From positions 1-41,485 of the forward strand of contig JAODAX010000033.1 of the NCBI GenBank assembly GCA_025463675.1: a DNA stretch of 41,485 nucleotides. The letters are read 5' to 3'. Origin of the DNA: Naasia sp. GTDB taxonomy: Bacteria > Actinomycetota > Actinomycetes > Actinomycetales > Microbacteriaceae. Below the pieces are notes generated by a model. It was given only the letters and a program-made list of their open reading frames with translations. It was not told the origin of the DNA and did not search any database. The position numbers and the translations under genes were made by a program. Positions within the stretch are counted from its first letter, which is position 1. Every line of letters starts with the position of its first letter. This document shows positions 1-7,944 of the stretch, piece after piece.

Positions 1-159
1 GGAGCGCTGCCGTGGTGGTGGCCATGCCGACATTGTGCACGCACCCACCGACACTGCTCCGACACCGAATCCGCTGGTCCAGTACGGGTTACCCGCGCGG
101 TGCGTACACCAGAACCGGGGTACAGAGCGCGCTGGCGGCCGGGGTGCGATGCTAGTCCC

Positions 160-1055
160 GTGGACACCGAGGGCGGTGCCGCCGTTCCCGGCGCAGATGC
201 GGGACGCCTGTTCGACGAGCGGCGCCTCTGGGAGCGTGTCGCGTTCGGCCGGGGCTCCACCGACGCGGAGCGGCAGGCAGCGCTGGCCGCGCTCGGCGGA
301 CCTCCGGATCCGCCGGCCGCGCAGGACCCGCAGCCGTCTGCGCTCACCGCCCGGCCGTCAGGCGCGGCCCCCGCTCCGCCTCTGATCCAGCCCCCCCGAC
401 GGTGGCGCCGCGCAGTGTTGCTGGCGGTGGTGATCGTCGGATCAATCGTCGTCGCCGGCGAGCTTCCGCGCGGTGCCGCCGGATCCGACTCAATCCTCGT
501 CCGCGCCCGGGTGACCGGCGATGGCGCCGTACCGTCGTGGCTGGCGGGAGCCATCGAGCAGGCCGCGCGCGGACCCGGGTCGGACACCGAGGAGGAGCTG
601 CTCTCCACCGTCCGCCTGATCGAGGACGACCGGTACGGCGCGCACGTGTTCCGGGATCAGGGGGCGACGACGGTGTGCATCGCCGCGGACAAGGCTGTGC
701 ACTGCGTCGGCAGCGACGAATTCGCCGAGCGGGGCCTGGTGCTGGAGGCGCTCGAGCCGATCGCCGGGCCGCTGTCGGCCGCGGTGCGCTACGGCTGGGG
801 CCGGTGGGGGGACTGGACGCGGAGCCGTTCGAGGTGGACCCGCACGTCACGGTGCGCTTCCTCGCCGCATCGAAGTGGCCGACGCTGATGACCGGCTGCC
901 TCACCGACCACGGCTATCCCGCCCGGGTGGCGGATACGGGCACCATTCTCCGGACCCTCCCCAGCGGCGGGAGTGAGCTCGGCGCCGCGATGGCGGACTA
1001 CGACTGCGCGCGCCGGTACCTGCAGAACGGCTACTACTTCCACGGCGCACCGTGA
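160..1055 (+). pseudogene. Membrane-anchored hypothetical protein, frameshifted
   Basis: Two reading frames together encode one protein. The first frame runs from a likely GTG start at 160 (an in-frame GTG at 100 is also possible) through a Pro/Ala-rich stretch and a single membrane segment (AVLLAVVIVGSIVVAG) into an extracytoplasmic region with two Cys. Near a run of six G (806-811) coherent sequence moves to the -1 frame (LDAEPFEVDPHVTVRF and onward) and ends at 1055. Restoring one base gives a protein of about 298 residues. The family is not recognised. The shift may be a real mutation, a sequencing error in the G run, or slippage. Positions 1-159 upstream hold no clear gene. Confidence 0.6.
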
Positions 1056-1104
1056 CCGCTGTTACCCGCCGTTACCCTGCCTGACGCGGCGTTACGCACA
1101 CGCT

Positions 1105-1133
1105 TTGGACCATCGGCGCCGCTCGGCTACCGT
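1105..1133 (+). promoter_or_regulatory. Promoter of the OsmC-family gene
   Basis: TTGGAC (1105-1110), a 17-nt spacer and TACCGT (1128-1133) form a good sigma-70 type promoter. The -10 lies exactly 6 nt before the ATG at 1140, so the mRNA is probably leaderless. Confidence 0.6.
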
Positions 1134-1139
1134 CCGAAT

Positions 1140-1685
1140 ATGACTGCTGACACGCTGACCCTGACCCCCGCAGCGCAGGAGCGCGCTGACCGCCTCGATG
1201 CCGCGGGCGCGGCCTGGAAGGAGCGGATCTCCGCCGATGCGCGCAACGCGCAGCTCACCTACAAGGTCACCTCGACGGGGAAGGGCGCCGTCGCGACCCA
1301 GGTGGTGGCCGGCAAGCACCGCTTCCTCGTCGACGAGCCGGCCGCGCTCGCGGGTGACGACATCGCGGCGAGCCCGGTGGAGTACGCGCTGGGAGCGCTC
1401 CTGTCCTGCCAGGTCGTCGTCTACCGGCTGTACGCCCAGGCGCTCGGCATCGTCGTCGACCAGATCTCGGTGGAGGCCGAGGCTGACCTCGACGTCCGTC
1501 GGCTGTTCGGTCTGGATAACCGGGTCCGAGCCGGCTTCGGCGACATCCGCCTCGTCGTCTCGGTCACCGGTCCCGAGGAGCTGCAGCGCTACGAGCAGCT
1601 GAAGGACGCCGTCGACGAGCACTGCCCCGTCTTCGACCTCTTCACTAACCCGACCCCGGTGTCGACCACCATCCGCAAGGCCTGA
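1140..1685 (+). CDS. OsmC family protein
   Basis: A 181-residue OsmC/Ohr-fold protein. The two conserved cysteines expected of a thiol peroxidase-like site are visible: Cys90 in ALLSCQVV at the start of the central helix and Cys162 in DEHCPVFDLF. Related proteins reduce organic or inorganic peroxides in the cytoplasm; this branch is often annotated only as OsmC family, so the substrate is not known. The ATG lies 6 nt after a -10 box with no Shine-Dalgarno sequence, which suggests leaderless translation. The gene stands alone and is followed by a strong terminator hairpin shared with the convergent gene. Confidence 0.85.
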   Translation: MTADTLTLTPAAQERADRLDAAGAAWKERISADARNAQLTYKVTSTGKGAVATQVVAGKHRFLVDEPAALAGDDIAASPVEYALGALLSCQVVVYRLYAQALGIVVDQISVEAEADLDVRRLFGLDNRVRAGFGDIRLVVSVTGPEELQRYEQLKDAVDEHCPVFDLFTNPTPVSTTIRKA

Positions 1686-1691
1686 GCAGGC

Positions 1692-1728
1692 AGAAGGGGC
1701 GCTCCCGGAAACGGGGCGCCCCTTCTTT
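1692..1728. terminator. Bidirectional terminator hairpin
   Basis: AGAAGGGGCG pairs with CGCCCCTTCT around a 14-nt loop, followed by a T-rich end on the plus strand and preceded by A-rich sequence for the minus strand. It separates the convergent OsmC and oxidoreductase genes. Confidence 0.75.
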
Positions 1729-1737
1729 CCGCGCGAG

Positions 1738-2364
1738 TCAGCGAGTGACGGCGAAGCCGCCGGTCCAGGCGACCTTCTCGCCCACCGCGAGCCCGAGCTG
1801 CAGGAAGCCGAGCGACTCCAGCTCGCGCGCCCGCTTGAGCGTGCCAGCGTCCTCCGCGCGGAGGCCGCCCGCCTGCACGAGATCGATCACCTGCTGCTTG
1901 GCCGCGGCGTCGTCCCCGGCGACCAGTACGGTCGTAGTCGCGGCTTCGCCCACGGAGCCGGTTGCCAGCGTCGCCGCGAACGTGGTGTTGAAGGCCTTCA
2001 CGACCTTCGCGCCGGGCACACGCCCAGCGATCTGGGCGGCGGCGGAGCTGTCGGCGGGCACGACAAGCGCGTCGAAGGTGGAGAAGTCCACGGGGTTGGT
2101 GATGTCGACGATCGTCTTGCCGGCAAGCTGGTCGGCGTACGTGTCGAGGATGCCTTCCACGGCGGGATAGGGGACCGCGAGCACCACGACGTCACCGGTC
2201 AGGGTAGTGCCGGTCACCCCCACCGTCGCCTGCAGCTCGTTCGCGAGGTCGACGCCCTTGCCTTCCGCCGTGACGATGAGCTGCACCGCGCTGCCGCCCT
2301 TGGCGGCGATGCGAGCGATCTCCGCGCCCATGTTGCCGATTCCGATGATGCTGACGCCGGTCAT
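1738..2364 (-). CDS. NADPH-dependent F420 reductase-like oxidoreductase
   Basis: A 208-residue protein with an N-terminal Rossmann fold: GIGNMGAEIARIAAKGG is the dinucleotide-binding loop, and DVVVLAVPYPAVEGIL and IVDITNPVDF are typical of the F420-dependent NADP oxidoreductase family. It probably binds NADP(H); whether it uses F420 cannot be told, and many homologues are annotated only as NAD(P)-binding. The ATG at 2364 has the sequence GGAGG about 7 nt upstream, so it is preferred over further upstream in-frame ATGs. It is divergent from a MarR gene with two palindromic operators between them, so MarR repression of both genes is likely. Confidence 0.8.
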   Translation of the reverse strand: MTGVSIIGIGNMGAEIARIAAKGGSAVQLIVTAEGKGVDLANELQATVGVTGTTLTGDVVVLAVPYPAVEGILDTYADQLAGKTIVDITNPVDFSTFDALVVPADSSAAAQIAGRVPGAKVVKAFNTTFAATLATGSVGEAATTTVLVAGDDAAAKQQVIDLVQAGGLRAEDAGTLKRARELESLGFLQLGLAVGEKVAWTGGFAVTR

Positions 2365-2381
2365 CCGGTCCTCCATCTGAT

Positions 2382-2427
2382 TAGTTGTTGCTACAACCAT
2401 AAGCACAAGTGGTTGTCGCGTCAACCA
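2382..2427. promoter_or_regulatory. Two copies of an 18-bp palindromic operator
   Basis: Positions 2382-2399 and 2410-2427 match at 14 of 18 bases, giving the consensus TRGTTGTYGCKWCAACCA, with centres 28 bp apart. Each is an inverted repeat (GTTGT-N4-ACAAC; TGGTTG-N6-CAACCA). They fill the space between the divergent oxidoreductase and MarR genes; the second lies just upstream of the MarR -10 box (TATCCT, 2432-2437). They are the expected site for the adjacent MarR protein. Confidence 0.7.
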
Positions 2428-2443
2428 TCGCTATCCTGGACGC

Positions 2444-2986
2444 ATGGAGCGTCAGGTCCCGCGAATGGACGAGCTGGAGTCGGCGGCGTGGACGCGCTTC
2501 GTCGCCGTGCTGGAGCTCCTCCCGGCCGCTCTCGACGCCCAGCTCCAGCGTGACTCGCAGCTCACCCACTTCGAGTTCAGCCTGCTCACCATGCTGCGGT
2601 TCGCGCCCGGCTCGACCATGCGGATGAAGCAGCTGGCGCGCGCGACGAACGCGACCCTGCCCCGCCTCTCCCACGTCGTTTCGCGCCTCGGGGCGCGCGG
2701 GTTCGTGGAGCGCGCCCCGAGCGCGGACGACCGCCGCGCGAACGACGCCACGCTCACCGACGCGGGCCGGCGGGCGCTCATCCGCGCCACCCCGGGGCAC
2801 CTCGAGACGGTGCGCCGCCTGGTGCTGGAACCGCTGGATCGCGATCAGCTCCAGGCGCTGGCCGGCATAGCGGCAGCCATCGGCCGGGCCGTCGACCCTT
2901 CGGGCGCATTCGGCGCGGCGATCGACGGTGATGGGCCCGAGCCGGCCGCCGACGGCGACCGGACGGATGACGCCGACCGGCCCTAG
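2444..2986 (+). CDS. MarR family transcriptional regulator
   Basis: A 180-residue winged-helix protein. The recognition helix region (MKQLARATNATLPRLSHVVSRL) and the wing (DRRANDATLTDAGRRAL) are typical of MarR. The C-terminal 35 residues are Ala/Asp-rich and probably disordered. The ATG at 2444 lies 6 nt after TATCCT, consistent with a leaderless transcript; an internal ATG at 2465 is an alternative. It is divergent from the oxidoreductase gene across two operator copies, so it probably represses itself and that gene in response to a small aromatic or oxidant ligand (inferred). Its stop overlaps the stop of the convergent GGDEF gene by 3 bp. Confidence 0.88.
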   Translation: MERQVPRMDELESAAWTRFVAVLELLPAALDAQLQRDSQLTHFEFSLLTMLRFAPGSTMRMKQLARATNATLPRLSHVVSRLGARGFVERAPSADDRRANDATLTDAGRRALIRATPGHLETVRRLVLEPLDRDQLQALAGIAAAIGRAVDPSGAFGAAIDGDGPEPAADGDRTDDADRP

Positions 2987-4407
2987 ATGCCGACGGCGGT
3001 GATGCGGTCCTTGCCCGCGTCCTTGGACAGGTACATGGCGGCGTCGGCCGTGATCAGCAGCCCCTCGGGCGTGACCGATCCGTTGGACGGGTGGTGCACC
3101 GCGATCCCGATGCTCGCCGTCACCGAGAAGGTGGTCGGCACGCCCGCGAGTGGCTCGCGGACCGCGTCGGAGATGCGGACAGCGATGGCCTGCGCGGCGG
3201 CCTCGTCCGCGTCGGCGCAGACGACCACGAACTCGTCGCCGCCGAAGCGCCCGATGGTGTCGCCGCCGCGGACCACACCGCGGAGCCGGTCGGCCACCTG
3301 GCGGAGCACCGAGTCCCCGACGGCGTGGCCGAGTCCGTCGTTGACGGCTTTGAAGCCGTCGATGTCGAGGAAGATCAGCGCAAGCGGAGCGCCGGTCCGG
3401 GTGGCGGAGGTCATCGCCTGACCGAGGCGCTCGGCGAGCAGCTGACGGTTCGCGAGCCCCGTCAACTGGTCGTGCAGCGCCATCCGGCGCAGTCGCTCCT
3501 CGAGCCGGACGCGGCCGAGGACTTCCGCGGCCTGGCGGGCGAGGGCCGCCTGCAGTTCGACGTTCTGCGGGTCGAACACCCGGTGCCGGCCGAAGTAGCA
3601 GCTGATCGCGCCGAGCGGGGTTCCGGTCTGGTCGAGCAGGGGGGTGGCGCAGATCGCTTCGATGTGCGCGTCCCGCGCGGCGCCGAGGAGTGCGGGGTAG
3701 TGCGCCTCGATCTGGCGCAGGTCCTGCAGCATGATGGGGCCGCGGCTGTCGAGCGCGTCGTTGGCGGGGAAGCGGAGCATCGCCGAGCGGAGTTCGGCGA
3801 ACGGGTCGTCGCCCCCCGCCGGGCGCAGCACGCCGCTCTCGTCGAGCAGCAGCACCGCCGCCTGGGTGGCGTCGAGCGACTCGCGGGCGCTCGCGGCCAG
3901 CGCCTGTGCCAGCTCCTCCTCGGATCCGGCGCGGCTGAATGCGCTCGATGCGTCCTGCAGGATGCGCACTCGCGTCTCCGATGCCTCCGCGGCACGGCGC
4001 GCGGCGAGCAGCTCCCGCTCGTAGTCCTGCCGCATCGTGGCATCGAACACCGCGGTGCGCACCACCGGGGTGTCTCCGTCGAGCAGGACGGAGTTGACGA
4101 GGACCGGCAGCAGGGCGCCGTCGGCCACACGCACGTTGAGGGCGATCTCCCGGGCCTCGCCCCGCAGGCGCAGCACGGGCAGATAGCGGGTCTCGTAGAA
4201 CAGCCGGCTGCCGACGTCGAGGAAGTCGGGGAACCGCCCGCCGACCAGCTCGGCGCGCTCGTAGCCGGTCCAGGCGAGCAGCGTCTCGTTCACCTTGAGG
4301 ATGCGGCCGTCCGGGGTGCAGGAGAGGTAGCCGCACGGGGCGTGCTCGTACAGATCCTCGTACGAGTCCTCCCTGGGCCCAGCCGGAGGTTCCACGGGGA
4401 CCGTCAA
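2983..4407 (-). CDS. PAS-GAF-GGDEF diguanylate cyclase
   Basis: A 474-residue signalling protein with a PAS domain (about residues 15-110), a short helical linker, a GAF domain (about 145-295) and a GGDEF domain (about 310-474). The active-site motif GGDEF is intact at 389-393, the metal-binding FLDID segment is at about 346-350, and an inhibitory I-site RGGD sits five residues before GGDEF (380-383). It should make cyclic di-GMP with product inhibition. No membrane segment is seen, so it is cytoplasmic. It starts with TTG inside the sequence TTGA, which is also the stop of the upstream RsbQ-like hydrolase gene. There is no independent ribosome binding site, so translation is probably coupled. 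The PAS resembles those partnered with RsbQ-type hydrolases. Confidence 0.9.
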   Translation of the reverse strand: MTVPVEPPAGPREDSYEDLYEHAPCGYLSCTPDGRILKVNETLLAWTGYERAELVGGRFPDFLDVGSRLFYETRYLPVLRLRGEAREIALNVRVADGALLPVLVNSVLLDGDTPVVRTAVFDATMRQDYERELLAARRAAEASETRVRILQDASSAFSRAGSEEELAQALAASARESLDATQAAVLLLDESGVLRPAGGDDPFAELRSAMLRFPANDALDSRGPIMLQDLRQIEAHYPALLGAARDAHIEAICATPLLDQTGTPLGAISCYFGRHRVFDPQNVELQAALARQAAEVLGRVRLEERLRRMALHDQLTGLANRQLLAERLGQAMTSATRTGAPLALIFLDIDGFKAVNDGLGHAVGDSVLRQVADRLRGVVRGGDTIGRFGGDEFVVVCADADEAAAQAIAVRISDAVREPLAGVPTTFSVTASIGIAVHHPSNGSVTPEGLLITADAAMYLSKDAGKDRITAVGI

Positions 4408-5219
4408 CGGAGGAAGGAGGCGAGCTCGCGGACGACCTCGGCAGGGGCGGACAGATGCGGCAGGTGGCCGGTCGCCTCGAGCACGACGAGTCGGCTGTCG
4501 GGAATGTGCGCGTGCACGTAGTCGCCGACGGGCAACGGGGCGATCGGGTCAGCGGAGCACTGCATCACCAGGGTGGGCACGCTCACCCGGTCGAGGTCGC
4601 GGCGGTTGTCCGAGAGGAAGGTGACCCGCGCGAAGTGGCGGGCGATGTCGGGGTCGGTGGCGCAGAAGCTCTCCGCCAACTCGCCGCCGAGTTCGGGACG
4701 GTCCGGGTTGCCGGCGATGACCGGACCCATCGCGGCCGACCAGCCCAGGTAGTTGGCATCGAGTGCGTCGAGCAGGGCCTCGATGTCCTTCTCGGTGAAG
4801 CCGCCCGTGTAGCCGGGCTCGTCGATGTAGCGCGGTGAGGGGCCAATCAGGACGAGGGCCGTGATGCGGGATGAGTCGCGGCCCGCGGCGAGCACCGCGA
4901 TCATCGCGCTCACCGAGTGGGCGACGACCACCGCATCCGAGAGGTCGAGCTGCTCGAGAATTTCGAGGAGGTCCGTCGCGTAGCCGTGCAGCGAGTCGTA
5001 CTTGCGCCGCTCGTAGGCGGCGGTGTCGGAGGCGCCCGCGCCGACCTGGTCGAGCAGGATGACGCGATGCTCCGCGGCGAAGGAGGGCGCCACGTCGCGC
5101 CACATCTCCTGGCTGCAGCCGAAGCCGTGCACGAAGACGATCGGCCGACCGGTGGGGTCGCCGGACTCCCGGATGTTGTTGCGGACTCGGACGTCGAGCC
5201 CGTCGGTGCTGGCGCTCAC
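4404..5219 (-). CDS. RsbQ-like alpha/beta hydrolase
   Basis: A 271-residue alpha/beta hydrolase with nucleophile Ser102 in VVAHSVSAMI, acid Asp224 in CSADPIAP and base His252 in ATGHLPHLS. The AHSVSAMI motif and the overall sequence match RsbQ, the Bacillus subtilis energy-stress regulator that works through the PAS domain of RsbP, and more distantly the plant receptors D14 and KAI2. It should hydrolyse or bind an unidentified small hydrophobic molecule and pass the signal to the PAS domain of the coupled downstream gene. The GTG at 5219 has an AGAGGAGA ribosome binding site upstream. First gene of a two-gene operon with the diguanylate cyclase. Confidence 0.87.
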   Translation of the reverse strand: MSASTDGLDVRVRNNIRESGDPTGRPIVFVHGFGCSQEMWRDVAPSFAAEHRVILLDQVGAGASDTAAYERRKYDSLHGYATDLLEILEQLDLSDAVVVAHSVSAMIAVLAAGRDSSRITALVLIGPSPRYIDEPGYTGGFTEKDIEALLDALDANYLGWSAAMGPVIAGNPDRPELGGELAESFCATDPDIARHFARVTFLSDNRRDLDRVSVPTLVMQCSADPIAPLPVGDYVHAHIPDSRLVVLEATGHLPHLSAPAEVVRELASFLR

Positions 5220-5479
5220 AGCGTCTCCTCTAAACCCGTACTCGGTCAGCCGTCCGCGCTGCCGTTACGTGCCGGTGGGGCCCCACGCTATCCGCTCAGC
5301 CGGTTATTCGACAAAGGCGACGCCGGGTCCGGCATAGTAGCCCGGGAGACCCGCCCCGGCTAGGGGCGTTGACTTGGGCGGGCAACCTCTTGTCTCATGG
5401 AACATCTGATCAAGCCCGAGCCGGGGGGAAGCGCGATGGGTAACCGATGCGTCTATGCCGGCATGCTGAGAGATCCCGC
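5220..5479. other. Divergent intergenic region between hydrolase and EAL genes
   Basis: About 260 nt separating the two arms of the cyclic-di-GMP locus. It contains a TTGACT at 5369-5374 that may be a -35 box for the EAL gene, but no convincing -10 at the right distance. It was read for a GEMM-type cyclic-di-GMP riboswitch and the conserved core was not found. Confidence 0.4.
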
Positions 5480-6262
5480 ATGACTTTGATGGACGACACC
5501 ACTCTTCGGAGCGAGCTCCGGCGGGCCGTCATCGGCGGCCAGATCACCGCCGCCTACCAGCCCCAGATCGATCTCGCTTCGGGCCGGATCGTCGCCGCCG
5601 AGGTCCTCAGCCGGTGGTATCACCCGCGGCTCGGCGCCATCTCGCCCGGCACGTTCATCCCGATGGCCGAAGAGGACGACCTCATCATCGAGCTGGGCGA
5701 CTCGATGCTCGGCGAAGGGTCGAGCTGCGCCATCGACTGGTTCGAGCGGGGGACCCCCATCGAGGTCTCCGTCAACGTCTCGGCCTTCCAGCTCGCCGCC
5801 GCTCGGTTCTTCGAGCGCCTGGTCGAGCGCTCGGACTACCTGCAGCTGCCGCACGGGCTGCTCACGGTGGAGATCACCGAATCGCAGGTGATCTCAGACA
5901 TGCCGTTCGTGGTGCGACGCCTCGAGCGCCTCCGCGAACTCGGCTTCAACATCGCCATCGACGACTTCGGCGCCGGTCACTCCTCGGTCAGTAGGGTTGT
6001 GGAGCTTCCCGTGACGGAGGTGAAGCTCGACCTGTCGCTCACCCAGAATTCGTCGCCGGCGAGCAGCGCGCTGATCGCCGCGGTCGTGAAGATCGCCGCG
6101 GCGCGCGACCTGCGGGTCGTGGCGGAGGGCGTCGAGACCCGCCGTCAGCTCGACCGGGTGCGCAGCATCGGCTGCGACCGTGCGCAGGGCTACCTCATCG
6201 CGAAGCCGCTGTCGAGGGATGACTTCGAGGCGCGGCTGGACGACGCTCCCTTCGCCCTCTAG
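5480..6262 (+). CDS. EAL-domain cyclic-di-GMP phosphodiesterase
   Basis: A stand-alone EAL domain of about 260 residues. The residues needed for metal binding and catalysis are visible: E41-V-L (the EAL signature, EVLSRW), N99 (NVS), E131 (EITES), D161 and D162 (AIDDFGAGHSS, with loop 6 preserved), K182 (EVKLDLS), E216 (AEGVET) and Q236 (QGYLIAKPL). It should therefore degrade cyclic di-GMP. The ATG at 5480 has GAGAG upstream and fits the domain start; ATGs at 5447 and 5489 are alternatives. It is divergent from the hydrolase/diguanylate cyclase operon, so synthesis and breakdown of the messenger are encoded side by side. Confidence 0.9.
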   Translation: MTLMDDTTLRSELRRAVIGGQITAAYQPQIDLASGRIVAAEVLSRWYHPRLGAISPGTFIPMAEEDDLIIELGDSMLGEGSSCAIDWFERGTPIEVSVNVSAFQLAAARFFERLVERSDYLQLPHGLLTVEITESQVISDMPFVVRRLERLRELGFNIAIDDFGAGHSSVSRVVELPVTEVKLDLSLTQNSSPASSALIAAVVKIAAARDLRVVAEGVETRRQLDRVRSIGCDRAQGYLIAKPLSRDDFEARLDDAPFAL

Positions 6263-6355
6263 CCCGCCTCGCATCGCGGGGAGGACCTGCCCGTACGGCA
6301 TCGGGTCCCACTGGGACGCTCGTGCGTCCGTCAGCGAACGACTGCGGGCAGACGG

Positions 6356-6390
6356 CGACGGCGGCGCCCGTTGCCGGTGCGCCGCCGTCG
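6356..6390. terminator. Terminator-like hairpin after the EAL gene
   Basis: CGACGGCGGCGC (6356-6367) pairs perfectly with GCGCCGCCGTCG (6379-6390) around an 11-nt loop. No U tract follows. It lies between the EAL gene and a convergent small gene. Confidence 0.55.
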
Positions 6391-6433
6391 ATATCCGTCG
6401 AACTGCTCGCTCGAGTCGCTCAGTGGACCGGGA

Positions 6434-6697
6434 TCAGAGGTCGTCGAGCGCGGTCGCGTGACCGAGGCCGTCGTCCTCGCCGCGCTCCGCTGCCTCGCCG
6501 CCGACGTCCAGCTGGGTCCAGGTGACCGCCATGCCGGGCGAGAAGAGGATGTCAATGCCGGAGCCGCCGCGCAGCGGCGGGATGTTGACGTAGCCGCCGC
6601 CGTCCTTGATCGCCGCGAGGATCTGGTTCCGCAGGTCGGTGACCGGGTCGGGCAAGAAGAAGTCGCGACCTTCCACCGTGAGCCTGTGCAATATCAA
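6434..6697 (-). CDS. Small conserved-looking hypothetical protein
   Basis: An 87-residue protein beginning with a TTG codon, with GAAGG about 10 nt upstream in an unusually AT-rich patch. It contains FFLPDPVTDLRNQILAAI, a glycine-rich DGGGYVNIPP turn and an acidic C-terminus (GEAAERGEDDGLGH). There is no signal peptide or membrane segment. I do not recognise the function. Codon third-position GC and a predicted soluble fold support it being a real gene; the exact start is uncertain. Confidence 0.55.
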   Translation of the reverse strand: MILHRLTVEGRDFFLPDPVTDLRNQILAAIKDGGGYVNIPPLRGGSGIDILFSPGMAVTWTQLDVGGEAAERGEDDGLGHATALDDL

Positions 6698-6834
6698 ATT
6701 GATCGGACCTTCTTCTCGTCGGGTACGCGGGACTCCAGCAGGTTATCGGCTCAACCGGGGTGCTCACGCCCCTTGCGCCGGTGGGCGGCCGGGCATAGAA
6801 GGGCCGGCGCTTCCGGCAGCGGCAGAATGGGGGC

Positions 6835-7851
6835 ATGGATGCCGTCGCCGCTCTCGGCGAGATCGCCTTCTGGCTCGAGCGCGAGCTCGCGCCCTCGTTC
6901 AAGGTCCAGGCCTTCCGTCGCGCCGCGGCGACGATCGGCGGGCTGTCCGGGGAGGAGCTCGCGGCGCGGGCTGCGGACGGTCGCCTCGGCCGCATGAAAG
7001 GGATCGGCGGGCGCACCTCGGAGGTGATCCGACAGTCGATCGCCGGACAGGTCCCCGATTACCTGGCGGCGCTGCGCGAGCGCGGTGCTCCTCTCGCGGA
7101 GGGCGGCGCGGAGCTGCGGGCAGCACTCCGCGGCGACCTGCACAGCCACAGCGAGCGCTCCGACGGCACGACGCCCATCGAGGCGATGGCGGATGCCGCG
7201 CGCACCCTCGGCCGTGAATACCTGGCCCTGACCGACCACTCGCCCAGCCTGACGATCGCGAACGGCCTCACCGCGGAACGGCTCGCCGAGGCGCTCGACG
7301 ACATCGCTCGGCTCAACGAGGGCTACGACGGGTTCCGGCTGCTGTCCGGCATCGAGGTCGACATCCTCGAGGACGGCACACTCGACCAGACGCCGGAGAT
7401 GCTCGGCCGCCTCGACGTGGTGGTCGCGAGCGTGCACTCGAAGCTCCGCGCCGACCGGGCGACGATGACCAAGCGGATGCTCGGCGGCATCGAGGCGCGG
7501 CACACCAACGTGCTCGGCCACTGCACCGGCCGGCTCGTGTCCGGCTCACGGGGCACCCGGCCACAGTCGGAGTTCGACGCCGAGCGGGTCTTCGCGGCCT
7601 GTGCGGCCAACGCCGTCGCGGTGGAGATCAACTCTCGGCCCGAGCGGCAGGACCCCCCGGACGACCTGATCCGGCTCGCGCTCGCCGCCGGCTGCCTGTT
7701 CAGCATCGACACCGACGCGCACGCGCCGGGTCAGCTCGACTTCCTCGCCTACGGCGCGGAGCGCGCCGACCGCTGCGGCGTTCCCGCCGACCGGATCATC
7801 ACGACCTGGCCGGTCGAGCGCCTGTTGGAGTGGACGCGCGCCAAGCGCTGA
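6835..7851 (+). CDS. PHP-domain protein with N-terminal PolX-like helix-hairpin-helix region
   Basis: A 338-residue protein. The first 95 residues resemble the helix-hairpin-helix part of family X DNA polymerases (MKGIGGRTSEVIRQ), followed by a full PHP metallophosphoesterase domain: D101LHSHS, T133DHS, E174, H201 in ASVHSK, H229 in VLGHC and D292TDAH. The polymerase nucleotidyltransferase core itself is absent, so this is not a complete PolX. A phosphoesterase or nuclease role in DNA metabolism is inferred from the architecture; it may be annotated elsewhere as histidinol-phosphatase-like. The ATG at 6835 is preceded 6 nt upstream by CAGAAT, which may be a -10 box. Confidence 0.82.
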   Translation: MDAVAALGEIAFWLERELAPSFKVQAFRRAAATIGGLSGEELAARAADGRLGRMKGIGGRTSEVIRQSIAGQVPDYLAALRERGAPLAEGGAELRAALRGDLHSHSERSDGTTPIEAMADAARTLGREYLALTDHSPSLTIANGLTAERLAEALDDIARLNEGYDGFRLLSGIEVDILEDGTLDQTPEMLGRLDVVVASVHSKLRADRATMTKRMLGGIEARHTNVLGHCTGRLVSGSRGTRPQSEFDAERVFAACAANAVAVEINSRPERQDPPDDLIRLALAAGCLFSIDTDAHAPGQLDFLAYGAERADRCGVPADRIITTWPVERLLEWTRAKR

Positions 7852-7918
7852 CCGCGCCCGTCTCCCGCGGTGCCGGTCCGGGAGATGGGACTCTTGCGCA
7901 TCCTCGGGAGGACACACT

Positions 7919-7937
7919 ACTTTCCCATTAGGAAAGT
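7919..7937. promoter_or_regulatory. Palindromic operator ACTTTCC-N5-GGAAAGT
   Basis: A perfect inverted repeat with 7-bp arms (7919-7925 and 7931-7937) immediately upstream of the ribosome binding site of the membrane protein/regulator operon. It is a likely autoregulatory site for the winged-helix protein encoded second in that operon. Confidence 0.6.
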
Positions 7938-7944
7938 GGAGGCG

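Noticed and set aside
3091-4521. Long plus-strand frame antisense to the diguanylate cyclase and hydrolase
   Set aside because: It is a shadow produced by high GC content; domain motifs and the ribosome binding site support the minus strand.
5220-5479. A GEMM cyclic-di-GMP riboswitch before the EAL gene
   Set aside because: GGGTAACCGATG resembles part of the motif, but the conserved core helices and the GGGCAAACC-type segment are absent.
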